Origin: Cryptomeria japonica
Lineage: Eukaryota > Streptophyta > Pinopsida > Cupressales > Cupressaceae
Assembly (NCBI RefSeq): GCF_030272615.1
Contig: NC_081413.1
Coordinates: 156,865,849-156,929,848 of the forward strand
Reading direction: 5' to 3'
Length of the DNA: 64,000 bases
Shown here one piece after another: positions 45,086 through 55,940 of this stretch. Position numbers and translations under genes: made by a program. Numbering within the stretch: the stretch's first letter is position 1; every line of letters begins with the position of its first letter. A model generated the notes under the pieces. It saw only the letters and a program-made list of their open reading frames with translations. It was not told the origin of the DNA and did not search any database.

Positions 45086-47008
45086 ATGGTGGGATACCTT
45101 TCTGTTCCACACTCCCTTACATTCACAGAAGCTGATGATGCCTTTGTAAGTCAGCCACATAATGCACCTTTACACATTGAAGCCTTCATACACAAACATC
45201 GAATAAAACGAGTCCTGATAGATGGAGGAGCAGGTCTAAACATTTGTACACTGAGCACTATTAAACAATTGGGATATTCTGATAAAGTTGTGAATTCTAC
45301 AAACAAAATTACCATCAAGGCATATGATGATGAAGAACATTCATCCAAGGGCACAGTCATCTTACCTCTCAAAGTTGGGCCAGTTACAAAGGATGTGGTT
45401 TGTCAAGTCCTAGACCTAGATCTCACATACAATATATTACTAGGACGTCCTTGGATTCATGAAAGGAGGGCAGTCCCATCTACATATCACCAATGCATTA
45501 AGTTTCCTCACAATGGAGTTGAGGTAACAGTTAATGGTGATCCTAATCCATTCATATACTGCAATAACTTGAGACTGAAAACTGAGACGATTATTCCAAG
45601 TAATAGGGAAGTTGTCCCTTCTTCTGCATACATTGATCCTGAATCATTAAAACCTTCAACCTCAAAACAAGGTGAGCTTAAATGGAAATTTAAGGACAAG
45701 GGCATGGGTGAATACACTTTGAATCAAACCATGTGCTTACAACAAGTAATGAGTTCACCAAAAGAATATGGAAGACCACATCCTAATAAGCAGGTATCTA
45801 TCATTATACTCAAATGGGACCCTACTATCTTTCAGAGATGGGGTGAACTGGAAGAAGAAGACTTATACAAAATGCTTTACAAAGACCCTGAAAATGATAC
45901 ACAAGATCACATCAGCCTACCATGTGAAAAGTATGGCAAAGGGTTCAAGATCCTACAAAAATTTGGGTATGATGGCAAAATCCCTCCTTGCTTAAGAAAG
46001 GAAGGCATCATTGAACCTTTACAACCTGAATTGACATTCAAAAAGGAATGCTCGAAGGGACTTGGTTTCATGACTTCCAAAGTCCACACTCAAAAGACAC
46101 AAGAAGCATTACAAATCAAAGCTGCCAAAATTCAACAAGAGAATCGCTATTCCACAGACTCCAATGAATGGGAATGAGGTTCAGACAAATCCTCCAGTGA
46201 CTATGAGCTCGCCGAGACATTTAAAGAACCAAGTGAACCCACAGAAGAAGAGGAATTTTATAGAAAATTCAAAGTTGGTCAAGAAACAATCTCAGAGGAT
46301 CCCAAACAGTCCTTGCCTCTAGGTTCCAGGTCGAAATCACATAGAATGAGAACACTTGTCCCAGAATGCGCTACTAGTGATGATAATTTGGATTCATTCT
46401 TGATCGAGACTGATGAGGAGAGTGCCAACGATGACCTTGATAACTACCTCGACATACCTGAATATAACTGCATCTTCACTCTTAGCCCCGCTAACTTCGA
46501 AGACATCAAAGGCCTTCCCCTTGTTCACCACCAACTTATTGACTGGGACCATGAAGGACCTGCACAATTTGACACATTCCAAAATGATGAAGCTTTTATT
46601 GACTATCTTGGCATACAAGATGATCTTCCCTTTGGGGACCATAAAGCGGGATACACTATAGAGCTCAACAGTGTGGCATATTTTGGTGAGGGTGTCGGGC
46701 CTTCCAGTCGCAAAAATATAAAAATAAAAACAAATCAAGGGTCTTATGTCGAAAACCACATTGTGGCGCTGTCTGACCCCAAAAAAGTAAAAAGAAAGGA
46801 CATATCTGAGGGCAAAAACCTCTCTGAGGCACCCAAAGATGGAAGGCTCGACATTCTCCCAGCATCATATGAGGAAAAGTCATCCATGTTGGTCGAGGAG
46901 ACTATCAAAACAAACATTGGCACAAAAGAAGTTCCACACAACATATTCCTAGCTCAATCTTTGACAGAGTCAGAAAGGTCAAAATTCATAAGTTTCTCCA
47001 CAGAATGA
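45086..47008 (+). pseudogene. B aspartic protease and spacer
   Basis: Same frame as gag. The retropepsin core is VLIDGGAGLNICT with the catalytic Asp at 45,221 (Asp-Gly-Gly-Ala instead of Asp-Ser/Thr-Gly), then KAYDDEEHSSKG and YNILLGRPWIHE, the usual Tat flap and C-terminal block. A G-patch-like region follows (GKGFKILQKFGYDGK, about 45,937, and KGLGF, about 46,056). An acidic spacer precedes the RT. Stops are TGA 46,175 and TGA 47,006. Confidence 0.92.
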
Positions 47009-48420
47009 CAAATCAACTTTGCATGGTCATACGCTGATATTCCTGGATTGGATCCGGATTTGGTAATGCATCATTTGACAGTTAAACTGGGGGCAAAACT
47101 AGTGAAACAGAAATTAAGAAAGATGCATCCACAAGTGGCATTATTAGTCAAAGCAGAGCTTGAGAAATTATTGGATGTCGGATTCATACGCCCAATTGTT
47201 TATCCCAAATGGATCTCCAACTTAGTGCCTATCAGTAAACCAAATCATAGTATCAGAATATGTATAGATTTCAGAGACATCAACAAAGCTTGTCCTAAGG
47301 ACGATTTTCCATTACCAAATATTGAATTGATTGTCGATCTCACAGCAGGTCATGCGATGTTATCTTTGATGGATGGCTTCTCTGGTTACAATCAAATAAA
47401 AATCGCATCCGAGGATCAACACAAAATGGCATTTACTTGTCCTTGGGGAACCTTCTGCTAGAATGTCATGCCCTTTGGGCTAAAAAATGCAGGCGCTACA
47501 TATCAAAGAGCCATGAGTACTATCTTTCATGATCTCATGCACGTTACTGTGGAAGATTATGTTAACGACCTCTTGGATAAATCAATAGATAGAGATACAC
47601 ATTTGGACATACTTTCGGTCATCTTTGATCGGTTGGAAAAGTATAAAGTAAGATTAAACCCCAAGAAATGTGTCTTTGGAGTAACCTCCGGGAAGCTCCT
47701 GGGATTCATTGTATCAAAAAGAGGAATCAAAGCCGATCCAACAAAAGTCAAGGCCATCCTAGAGATGCAACCACCAAGAAATATCAGTCAACTTCGATCT
47801 TTTCAAGGGAGACTCCAGTCCATACGAAGATTCATAGCACAACTTGTAGATAAGTGTAATCCTTTTCAACACTTGCTACATAAAAACATCAAATTCAAAT
47901 GGGATGATAATTGTCAACGAGCTTTCCAGACACTCAAAGATTATCTTCTGAATCCACTAGTTTTGATGCCACTAGTTCCAGATCAACCTCTATTACTATA
48001 CATATCAGCTACTTCAACAGCACTGGGGGCACTCTTAGCACAACAAGTTGCTGAGGGCAAAGAAAAGGCAGTATACTATATCAGTCGCACATTGGTGGGA
48101 TATGAGCTAAACTACACACCAATTAAGCGTGCATGTCTCGCTGTGGTCTTTGCTTCGCAGAAATTACGACATTACATGCTAACTCATAAGACTAAGTTGG
48201 TTACAAGGATCTATCCATTGAAATACCTTCTCAATAGAGCAACACTTACTGGGCGACTAGCCAAATGGGTGATGCTCCTGAGTGAATTCGACATCGAGTT
48301 TGTGGATAGAAAAGCAATAAAAGGACAAGCTATCACAAATCAGTTAGCAGATGCTCCCATGTTAGATGATGTTCCTCTAATTTCAGAATTTCCAGATGAA
48401 TCGATTTTAACAGTGTCACA
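47009..48420 (+). pseudogene. B reverse transcriptase and first RNase H
   Basis: RT motifs run in order: KLRKMHPQVALLVKAELEKL, RICIDFRDINKACPKDDFPL, MDGFSGYNQI and MPFGLKNAGATYQR. The catalytic box reads YVND (47,558-47,569) where Gypsy RTs have YVDD, a single G-to-A change that removes one catalytic Asp. LLGFIVSKRGI and LRSFQGRLQSIRRFI follow, then the RNase H-like region (47,985-48,330). A stop at TAG 47,459 falls just before VMPFG. Confidence 0.94.
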
Positions 48421-48922
48421 TGCAAAGCCTTGGCAACTATACTTTGACGGCTCATACACACAGCATGGGGCAGGAGCTAGCATCCTCTTCATAACTCCTC
48501 ATGGGGATTCTATACCAAAATCATATCGATTATCATTTCCTTGCACTAATAAAATAGTAGAATATGAGGCATTAACAACTGGATTACGGATTGCAGTTCA
48601 GTGGAAGATCTAGGAACTTCATGTTTTTGGGGACTCTCAACTTGTAATTCGTCAAGCAACTAATGACTACCAAACAAAGGACAAGAAATTAATGCCCTAT
48701 AAAAGAATGGTGGATGACTTGAAACAACAGTTCATGAAGATAGACTTTGAGCAGATACCAAGAGAGGAGAATCGAGCCGTGGATGCCATGGCTACAATTG
48801 CTTCACTAATTGATCTACCACCGAATGAGACCCGCTATGAGATCTTGGTGGATAACCTTTTGGTTCCCTCATATGAAATCACTCCTATCGAGATGATATG
48901 TATTGTCGGTCTTGAGTCCTAG
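48421..48922 (+). pseudogene. B second (archaeal-type) RNase H
   Basis: WQLYFDGSYTQHGAGASILF opens an RNase H domain with the first catalytic Asp. EYEALTTGLRIA (catalytic Glu), GDSQLVIRQ (catalytic Asp) and NRAVDAMATIAS (final Asp) complete the four acidic positions. This extra domain between the RT's own RNase H and integrase is characteristic of the Tat lineage. Stops are TAG 48,611 and TAG 48,920, both at positions suiting CAG. Confidence 0.9.
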
Positions 48923-50179
48923 TTATATGGTGCCATTTTCACATACCTTCATGACAATATCCTACCTCATGACCTATCTAATAACCAACGTTGCACTTTC
49001 ATTCCCCAATCTTCTCGATACGTCATTTTAGTCGATATCCTATACCGTCAAGGTCTAGATGGCACTCTTCTTAGATGTTTAGAAAGCGACGAAGCTCAGA
49101 TTGCGTTACGTGAAGTACATGAAGGGATATGTGGTCCACATTCTAGTGGTCCTACCTTAGCCAAGAAACTCATCAAGACTGGATATTACTGGCCCAATAT
49201 GGAAAAAGATTCATATCAGTTTGTCAAGAAATGTAACCAGTGTCAACTTCATGGAGACCTCATCCATGCACCAACGCAAGAACTTCAACCAATTGCGACT
49301 CCTTGGCCCTTTTGTCAGTGGGGACTCGATCTCATAGGCAAGATTCACCCTCCATCTTCCAACGGTCATAAATTCATCATCACTGCCACAGAGTATTTCA
49401 CAAAATGGATCGAAGCGGTGCCTCTTACACAAGTCACTGGAAAACAAATTGCTACATTCATTCTCAACTATATCATTTGCCGATATCGTATTCCCGTTTT
49501 CATCATCACTGATAATGGGCATCCCTTCAAAAATCAGGATGTTCGTGAACTCTGTGATCGCTTCCATATTACCCATCCTTTTTCCACACCTTATTATCCC
49601 CAAGGTAATGATCAAGCTGAGGCGTCTAATAAAACAATCCTTAAAATCTTGAAAAAGACAATCGACGATGCTGGCCGTAATTGGCATATCCAACTTAATC
49701 TTGCACTTTGGGATTACCGCACAAGCGTTCGCACACCTACAGGAGCTACACCCTATTCACTTGTCTATGACACTGAAGCTATCTTGCCTGTTGAGGTCGA
49801 GTTACCCTCTTTACAAGTCTCTTTGCAAAACATTATCAGTGATGAAGACTAAAGGGTCTCTCGCTTACAAGAACTTGAACTATTGCATGAACGAAGACAA
49901 ATTGCTTTTAATCATCTCAATGCTTATCAACAATGAAAGAGTCGCAACTACAATCATAAAGTCAAGCCTCGCACATTTGAGGTAGGCGATTTGGTTCTCA
50001 GAGAACATCCTAAAAATCAACAAGACAGAGAGAAGAAGGGCAAGTTTGAACCGAACTGGCTTGGTCCTTACATCATCACAACAACATATGGATCTAGTGA
50101 ATATCAGCTCTCAACTACAGAGGGTGAACTTGTGGAGGATCGTATCAACAGCATGAACCTTTGCAGGTTTTACACATAG
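48923..50179 (+). pseudogene. B integrase
   Basis: The zinc-binding region H-x-H...C-x2-C (about 49,120-49,245, ending KKCNQCQLHG) is followed by the core. Asp 49,328 lies in GLDLIGKI, Asp 49,511 in IITDNGHPF and Glu 49,619 in DQAEASNK, which gives D,D-35-E with all residues present. The C-terminal part has KPRTFEVGDLVLRE and KFEPNWLGPYII, as in Gypsy integrases without a chromodomain. Stops are TAA 49,850 and TGA 49,934; the natural end is TAG at 50,177. Confidence 0.94.
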
Positions 50180-50301
50180 CTCTTCAGAGTATCCCAATTC
50201 AAAAATACAAAAAAAATAAAAAAATAAAATTCAAAAATACAAAACAATTCAAAAATTCAAAAAGAGAAAAGAGAAAAAAATCATTAAAAAAAATCATTAC
50301 T

Positions 50302-50448
50302 TGGTAAAAACCTGGCAAACAGGCGCCTTGTAACACAAAAAATAAATAAAATAAAATTTAAAAACAGAAAAACATTTCGTCCAACGGTGAAAACCACTTC
50401 GGTGGCGCCCTGGGCAAGTACCATGGTGGAAACTGGGTCATCGGCGCC
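50302..50448 (+). promoter_or_regulatory. three hairpin modules ending GGCGCC (element B)
   Basis: Modules at 50,302-50,327, 50,386-50,409 and 50,424-50,448 each start TGGT(G/A)(G/A)AAAC-like and end GGCGCC. The first can fold CCTG-GCAAA-CAGG; the second contains CCAC-TTCG-GTGG, a C(UUCG)G tetraloop stem; the third is weaker. They lie about 120-270 bp after the pol stop, downstream of an A-rich stretch. GGGCAAGTACC between modules 2 and 3 also occurs in element A. Confidence 0.72.
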
Positions 50449-51949
50449 ATGCGTAGAGACATTGCTCCTCCCTCTTTCAGGATTCACTTTCATCCCTTCA
50501 CATTGCACACACTCACAACCTCTTCATTCATAATAAACTTACCCATCCCATCATGGCTTTCTATTGATTTACCCAAGATTGGTTAAGCCATTCATAATAA
50601 ACCTCCCTTTTCCCCTCTTTCTATCCATAGTAAATCAGCTCCTATCTGTGGCTAAGGCAAATCCTACATCTAGTGATGGGTATGGAACTGAGAGCATCAC
50701 ATGTTTCGAGGAGTATAGTTTCTTCCACTTTTCTCCAGTCTATCCGCGCACAATCCACAATAAAGCAACATTTGCATCATAGATCCACAATAAAGTTGCG
50801 TCTTCTCCGTAATAAAGTATCAGTTGCATGGATTCAGTCAGTTTTAGATGAGACACAACAGTAACAATGGGCTTCAACAAATCAAATCTTTCAACAGACT
50901 TAGACAACATATGGTTCAATGCTATCTATCCGTTTGTGAAAGTAAACATTGTGACCACAATCAAATAAACTTATACAAGTGACAAGAGACACTAAACTTG
51001 AGGACTACAGTGGATGTTGGTGTCGAGTCTTGGTTTTCTTTTGATTTTATCTTTTAGGTGACATGTCTTTTAGCTTTTCTGGGATGTCTCTGACTAGGGA
51101 TTCTATCTCTAGGATGTCTTTGACTAGAAAGGCGAGGATGGGGTATCGTCACCTATTTTTCTTTTATTGTCTGTGGATTGTCTCTTAGTAATGCTATGAC
51201 TTGTCCAAGGATATGAGGACACTGTGAGTCTAGTATGAACTGGGGCATTCTTTGTTTGCGACTGTCTTATCTCCATGCAAACAGGTACAATGACTTTCTG
51301 GGTCGAACATATGCCTCGATTGTCATAACCTATCTTGCCATAATAAAGCTCAATGATGATAATGCACAAGAAGCTCTTTCACTTTTATATCTTCTATCTT
51401 CCATCCCCATTTCTTGATTGACTTCCATCATCCTTCTTGAGTCCGCGTAACCTGTTATCACACGACTGAGTATAATGACATGCCAAAAACATTTGCATTT
51501 CATGTAGTTGCACCTGCATTATCACATGTTAGCATTTCATACATACATATAGATATCACAATTGCACCATATCCTGCACACAACACATGTTAGCACATTT
51601 TACATTCTCATCATGTAAATAGTTATTTGCATCGTCATATCCATCTGCATTTCATACATTCACATTCACATATGCATAACATATAAAACATAAAAGAACA
51701 AAAATATTGCATTTCATTATGTACATATTTGCATCCATATCATAATCATCACATAGAAACATACATCATAAAACATCTCATCACATAGGTACACATGCAT
51801 GTAGCTACCGCAAAGATGAATCATCTCATATATATATAATCAAAAGTGTCATGATACAATGATGTCAAAATCATATGGCTACAATCACTCGAAGGTGTCT
51901 ACACCATAATACAAAAAGGTACAAAACTGATACATAGGGAGCCCTCTAT
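50449..51949. other. B region between pol and antisense ORF
   Basis: No coding signal. ACATTTGCAT/CATATGCAT-like words repeat across 51,470-51,820. ORFs at 50,564-50,864 and 51,235-51,417 show no family features. Confidence 0.4.
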
Positions 51950-53830
51950 GGCTATGATGAACTCCCTCCCTCGAAGCAACCTAGCCTCAACGGAGTCTGA
52001 GCCCTAAAAGGACCCACCCCATGATCATCTCTCTTGTCCCCTCTATTTGGTGGTGGTGGAGGACCCATAACCCCACCGCTGGATGCTTGTCTCCTCTAAC
52101 TCCCTCTAGTAGCCATCACTGTCCGCGATGGTCTGTGGAAGCTCCTCGCCTGCTGCTCTGGTGGCACTTCCCTGTAGTATAGGTCTCACCAATAACCTAT
52201 CTCCTCCCCTGCCCGCAAAACATAGGCGTATCCAGCCCCCATGTCCTCTGTCACCTGCCTCCCAACCCTCAGTGTTGTCTCAACCTTAGTGTAGTGCTGG
52301 ATAGCTTGATCTCGCTTCCGCTTAGTATCCCTCAGCTGTCTCTTGAGCCTAGTTGTCTCCCTCTCCAGATCCTGGAACTCATCTGCCTGTCCCTAGCAGA
52401 TCTCCCTCAGTTCAAATAGCTCATCCTCCTCCTCCTCGGGCCCCTGTGCCTGTGGCTCCCCCTGCACTGGTGGCTGTGCCTGTGCCTCTACCTATACCTG
52501 TATCTACCTCTATCCCTGTCCCTGTCCCTGGCACCTATAATGGCAATCCACCGCGACCCCTCACCACCCGAGCCTGTCTCTCCTCCCCATCCTCTCTCCA
52601 TGGAGCCACCCTCCTCTCTCCTACTGTACCCTGCCTCCTCTGTCAGCCTCTACCCCCACCATCCCCATCATCACCCTCATCCCCTCCGCCATCTCCATCT
52701 ATCAGCTCTCTTGGATCCGTCAGGTGTGGAAATGGGTGCTCTACCCAATATGCAGTATACTCTGCATCCATCCTTGGATCCTCAATCTCAGGCCACATAT
52801 CCCATGGCATGGGAACCATCTCTACCAGCTGCATCATGGCCTGATCATATGATAACAGTGGCCCAAAGTGTGCCTGGTCTCACACTGTCCGCACATACAT
52901 ACCGAAACCTCGTGGCATCCACTGGATCCTGCCAAACTGCCTGCATACCCTGTCTACCAATTGCCTCTCCAGTACATAGGGCATCCGCCCTATCAGATAT
53001 CTGCTCCTGAAGGTATAGGGTAGATCCACTGCGTCATCCTCCCACTGCTCGCACTCTCGGTACGACCTCCATATCACAGTGTCAACCTCATCAAGGACTC
53101 GACGCTAGTGCTCCAACCTGCCAATCCGTGGCTGTGATGTAATCATATCATATAAGTGCACAAAGCTGCGTCCGTGACCCCTGCCTTTGAAATGTATCGG
53201 TCGTGTCACTAGCAGATGCTCATATGCCCACACCTGTAGCAATGTCACTCCACAACCCAATCCTATGGATCCATGGTATACAAATTGATGAAGCTCATAA
53301 TACAAATGTGCCAGCACGCATGGTCCCCAGGCATATCTGGTGTGCTATGTAACCAGTGTCTCCAAGGTGCTCCCCCATCCCACAGCCAACTCTCATGTTT
53401 CCCTATCTAGACACAGGAACCCACTGATCACTCCTCCTAGCACTGCTGGTAGTGCCAGTCTTGTCGCTGTCATGGTGTCCTAGGCGACATGTCCTGCCCT
53501 CATCTCCAGTCTCGGATCCTGAAACACTCATCTCAGGGTGTCCCTGTCTCCATCTCGATCATAGGGAATCAACTCCCTATCAATTGGTATCCTTAGAATC
53601 CTGTGTACATCCTCTAAGGTGACCATCATCTCACCCATCTTCAAATGGAACGTGTATGTCTCAGAGTGCCACCTCTCAGCAAGTGCATTCAGCAATCCCA
53701 TGTTTGCCCGAAACTCAGGCACATACAGAATATATCTCAAACCCATAACCTCAATGGCAACTCGGTCCTCAAATGTTAGCTCCGATCATAACCTCTGAGT
53801 CGACGGGAATCTCTCTCGTGACTCCAACAT
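51950..53830 (-). pseudogene. plant mobile domain (PMD/MAIN-like) ORF, antisense in element B
   Basis: From ATG at 53,830 (MLESRERF) one minus-strand frame is readable for most of the length, broken by at least eight stops (for example TGA 53,530 and TAG near 53,106). PMD blocks are GLLNALAERWHSETYTFHL, MVTLEDVHRILRIPID, GVTLLQVWAYEHLL and RYLIGRMPYVLE with RQFGRIQWMPR. A Gly/Asp-rich middle follows (52,640-52,690), then a Pro/Gly/Thr-rich stretch, a coiled coil (about 52,370-52,290) and a basic tail containing VPPEQQARSF. The last matches VPPEQRAPSY in element A's antisense ORF. The two proteins therefore align end to end. The 3' end is approximate. The plus-strand Pro/Ser-rich ORFs here are shadows. 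Confidence 0.88.
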
Positions 53831-53877
53831 AGGTAGGTACTCCTGCAGTCAAGCAAATCAACTGTGTTAGTAAAGTA

Positions 53878-54147
53878 GCATTCCCTGTTCATCACAAAAT
53901 GCTGCTTATTATCCTAAGTGCTTATGATACTCTATCCTAGTGACACTCACTGTTCATCACAAACTATTGCTTTTTATCCTAGTGGTACTCCTTGTTCATC
54001 ACAAAGTACTACGTGTTTTTGCACTCCCTGTTCAACAAAGTGCTGCTCATATTTGCACTCACTGTTCATCACAAAGTGTTGCTCTTTTTAGTACTCCCTG
54101 TTCATCACAAAGTACTATGTCTTGGTACTCACTGTTCATCACAAAGT
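53878..54147. repeat. dispersed TTCATCACAAAGT repeat next to the antisense ORF
   Basis: About seven copies of CTC(A/C)CTGTTCATCACAAAGT-like sequence, 25-55 bp apart, lie immediately upstream (in antisense sense) of the PMD ORF start. Confidence 0.88.
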
Positions 54148-54154
54148 GCCTCGA

Positions 54155-54350
54155 TCTATCCTATCCTAGGGCCTCTGCTTGAGTGTATCCTCTTGAGTAG
54201 TTTCCTAATTGACAATGTATGTTCTATCATAGAATTGTCAATCCTAGCCCTATTTGCTATTTTAGTCTTCCCTAGAGGACCTGCTTGAGTGTATCCTCTC
54301 AGCAACTTATCCAATCGACAGCGTATGTTCATCACAGAACTGTTGATTTG
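54155..54350. repeat. diverged direct repeat, about 110 bp x2
   Basis: TGCTTGAGTGTATCCTCT...CAAT(T/C)GACA(A/G)(T/C)GTATGTTC occurs at about 54,177-54,240 and again at about 54,282-54,350 with differences. Confidence 0.75.
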
Positions 54351-54369
54351 CCTTAGAAGACATAAATGC

Positions 54370-54632
54370 ACATTTTTGACACAAACGCGTCTTCATGACA
54401 TAAACACGCTTACATATTGCACAAACACACTTGCTCTGCACAGATGCACCTGAAATACACAGACGTGCCTATGCTCTACATAGACACGCCTGCTCTGCAT
54501 AGACGTGCCCACACAACACAAACACGCCTGAACAACGTAGACGCGCTCGCATTTTACATAGACGCCTTTTCATTCACAGATGCGCCTGGCACAAACACAG
54601 ACGTGCCTGGCACCAGCACAGATGTGCCTCGA
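54370..54632 (-). repeat. B 3' word array, inverted relative to the leader
   Basis: About fourteen copies of ACA(A/G)ACG(T/C)GCCTG-like sequence occur on the plus strand (for example near 54,457 and 54,597). These are the reverse complement of the leader word CACGTCTGTGT. The array lies about 530-790 bp before the 3' LTR. Confidence 0.88.
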
Positions 54633-55149
54633 CATTTTTTGACATTGTTTGACATTACCTAAAGTGCATTTATTGCACTACCTAAGATGCATTACTGATA
54701 ATAATTAATGCGACAAAGCACAATGAGGTTTTGTGGTACTCACCGACTCTCCTGCATCTGCTGGCCTTTGAAATCGGCGAACGCGATCGAATCTATGCAC
54801 CAATGCCATTGCTGCTAATTGTTGCTGCTCTATTCTCTCTCTCCACTTTGATCTCTTGGATGTGTGGATGACAATGAGGATGTATTCCCCTCATGGTCTA
54901 TCTTATAGACTACCCTAGCCCTAGCCCTCGTTTCCCGAGTCAATCTTCATTATCCCGTGACTCTGTCACTCTATCCTATCTAGCCAGTCCATTCTACCCT
55001 TTCTTTCTTATCAAGAGAATTGTCTGCGATCTTTTTAGACATTTTCATCCAATCTCTCGAGGGAGGGGGCATACCATTCCCATCTTGGGGCAACTTTGTA
55101 TGAGTTCATATTATCTTGTTTGAAACAACACGATAAGCTGCATTGTCTC
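54633..55149. other. B 3' untranslated region
   Basis: No gene. Includes a CTAGCCCTAGCCCTCG stretch near 54,912 and leads to the polypurine tract. It might contain the promoter of the antisense ORF, but no convincing TATA was identified. Confidence 0.35.
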
Positions 55150-55163
55150 AAAGAGGGGCAAAA
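55150..55163 (+). promoter_or_regulatory. B polypurine tract
   Basis: AAAGAGGGGCAAAA lies directly before the 3' LTR start TGTAGACACC; it is identical to A's tract. Confidence 0.93.
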
Positions 55164-55935
55164 TGTAGACACCTAAAATTGTCATGTCTAATTAAATAAA
55201 TATCTTTATTTATTTAATTACTTTAGCCTAATTCTTCTATTAATTAAATAAATTCTTATTTATTTAATTAATTCATTTATCCTCTTCTAGCCTTGTTTCT
55301 CATTTAAATAAATACATTTATTTATTTAAATTATCATTTTCTTAAATTAAATAAATACTTTTATTTATTTAATTATCCCACTTCTTCTATTAATTAAATA
55401 GATCTTTATTTATTTAATTAATTCATTAACCTTTTCCACCTATGACACATGTCATTCATCTCTTAATTCATACACTACCTACCCTTTCATTATTTTCTTA
55501 TTTCCTCTACCTACCCTCTAATCATAGCCAACCTCTTTTACACCTCTCAATCTCATCCTTCCATTTCTTATAGTGTCTTTTATATAAGGAGATGCTTCCT
55601 TCATTATCAAACCCCCTGATGATTATTGACTACACTATGCTTTTGAACTTTCATATGCGATCCTACTTGCAACCACATTTTCATTCTTTGTTGAGCTCTT
55701 GTGCACATAAAATCTGAGAGCAAATATACCAAGCAAGATCAATGGAGATAGGAAGAATGGAGATCCAAACCCTATTGGACATGTGATGGTATAATCTTTG
55801 TGATTTCATTTGATTTGCATTGTCTTAGGTAATCTGCATATGTTATGGTGGATCTTTGTTGTTGTTAGGCTAGGGTTTTGTGGTTGAATTCATTTGGTCT
55901 TTCAATATTGTTGTTATCCATTTTCATCGTATACA
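55164..55935 (+). repeat. B 3' LTR
   Basis: 772 bp, ends TATACA, followed by the target duplication AGGTG. TATATAAGG lies at 55,581. The U3 hairpin array is conserved at 55,190-55,425. Confidence 0.96.
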
Positions 55936-55940
55936 AGGTG

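Larger units (their letters stand above)
39643..55935 (+). mobile_element. complete Ty3/Gypsy Tat-lineage element B (16.3 kb)
   Basis: LTRs of 772 bp each (39,643-40,414 and 55,164-55,935) run TGTAGACACC...TATACA and are flanked by a perfect 5-bp duplication AGGTG (39,638-39,642 and 55,936-55,940). Gag-protease-RT-RNase H-second RNase H-integrase is in one frame from 42,647 to 50,179. The RT-before-integrase order makes it Gypsy, and the second RNase H marks the Tat lineage. An antisense PMD ORF lies between pol and the 3' LTR. The insertion point is C1's 3' LTR. Confidence 0.97.

Noticed and set aside
49211-49693. 160-codon minus-strand ORF
   Set aside because: Complement of the conserved integrase core; a typical shadow.
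52353-53010. Long plus-strand Pro/Ser-rich ORFs (163 and 156 codons)
   Set aside because: They lie opposite the antisense PMD ORF and owe their openness and composition to its Gly/Asp-rich segment; no family features.
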